From: Bryobacterales bacterium
Lineage (GTDB): Bacteria; Acidobacteriota; Terriglobia; Bryobacterales; Bryobacteraceae
Reading direction: 5' to 3'
Length of the DNA: 6,533 nt
Assembly (NCBI GenBank): GCA_003164075.1
Contig: PLRZ01000477.1
Span: forward strand, 1,968-8,500
Part shown: in pieces, positions 6,393 to 6,533 of the stretch
How positions within the stretch are numbered: position 1 is the stretch's first letter
How the letters are laid out: the number at the start of each line of letters is the position of its first letter
Position numbers and translations under genes: made by a program
The notes under the pieces: generated by a model
Databases searched by the model: none
Told to the model about the DNA's origin: nothing
What the model saw: the letters and a program-made list of their open reading frames with translations, nothing else

Positions 6393-6533
6393 AGTAGGCT
6401 TTTGGAGCTACCGTGGATTAGTCCTGCCGCCGCACCGGAAAGCCCGTTTTTGTGGCGCAGGCACTCCTGCATGGGGTCGAGACTCAGACCTCCTGATCTT
6501 TCCCGGCAGCCTGGCGGGGAAAATGGGCTGAGC
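6393..6533. other. Non-coding flank with small hairpins, no gene seen
   Basis: No coding frame with a credible start and ribosome binding site is seen. GCAGG (6457-6461) and CCTGC (6466-6470) make a 5-bp hairpin with a four-base loop. TTTCCC (6499-6504) and GGGAAA (6517-6522) make an imperfect outer stem. The stretch CTCAGACCTCCTG at 6483-6495 matches 4739-4751 at 12 of 13 bases. This has the look of intergenic repeat-like sequence. Confidence 0.4.

Noticed and set aside
6471..6533. ATG frame open to the window edge
   Set aside because: Only 21 codons are visible, with no ribosome binding site and a hairpin just before the ATG; the sequence looks intergenic.

Overview
The window is GC-rich bacterial chromosomal DNA. 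It most resembles an Acidobacteriota genome, probably of the Bryobacterales/Solibacter type. That placement is an inference from gene content: a very large Oar-like TonB-dependent receptor with an N-terminal carboxypeptidase-regulatory-like domain is typical of that phylum, where such receptors form big paralogous families. No ribosomal or other phylogenetic marker is present, so the assignment is tentative.

Layout. (1) Positions 1-81 hold the last 26 codons of an upstream gene. Two bases later a 207-residue class I SAM-dependent methyltransferase begins (84-707, +); the spacing suggests one transcript. (2) A short gap of 98 bases (708-805) is conspicuously AT-rich, with a perfect TTGACA box, and probably holds the promoter of the next gene. 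(3) Positions 806-4693 (+) encode a 1295-residue outer-membrane TonB-dependent receptor with signal peptide, CarboxypepD_reg-like domain, TonB box, plug and barrel ending in Phe. (4) A 186-base gap between convergent genes (4694-4879) is packed with inverted repeats, none followed by a clear T-tract. (5) Positions 6337-4880 (-) encode a 485-residue protein: a Tat-type export signal, a WD40 beta-propeller, and a tail of ten tandem 8-residue GCxCxxDx units (about 25 Cys in the last 100 residues). (6) The final 196 bases (6338-6533) hold the upstream region of that gene, with a 7-bp inverted repeat and small hairpins but no convincing gene.

The genes do not form an obvious pathway. The methyltransferase probably belongs with a surface-polysaccharide or lipid modification cluster lying to the left. 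The receptor and the propeller protein are convergent and likely transcribed independently. The most unusual item is the exported propeller fused to a metallothionein-like CxC repeat tail encoded by a 24-bp DNA minisatellite.
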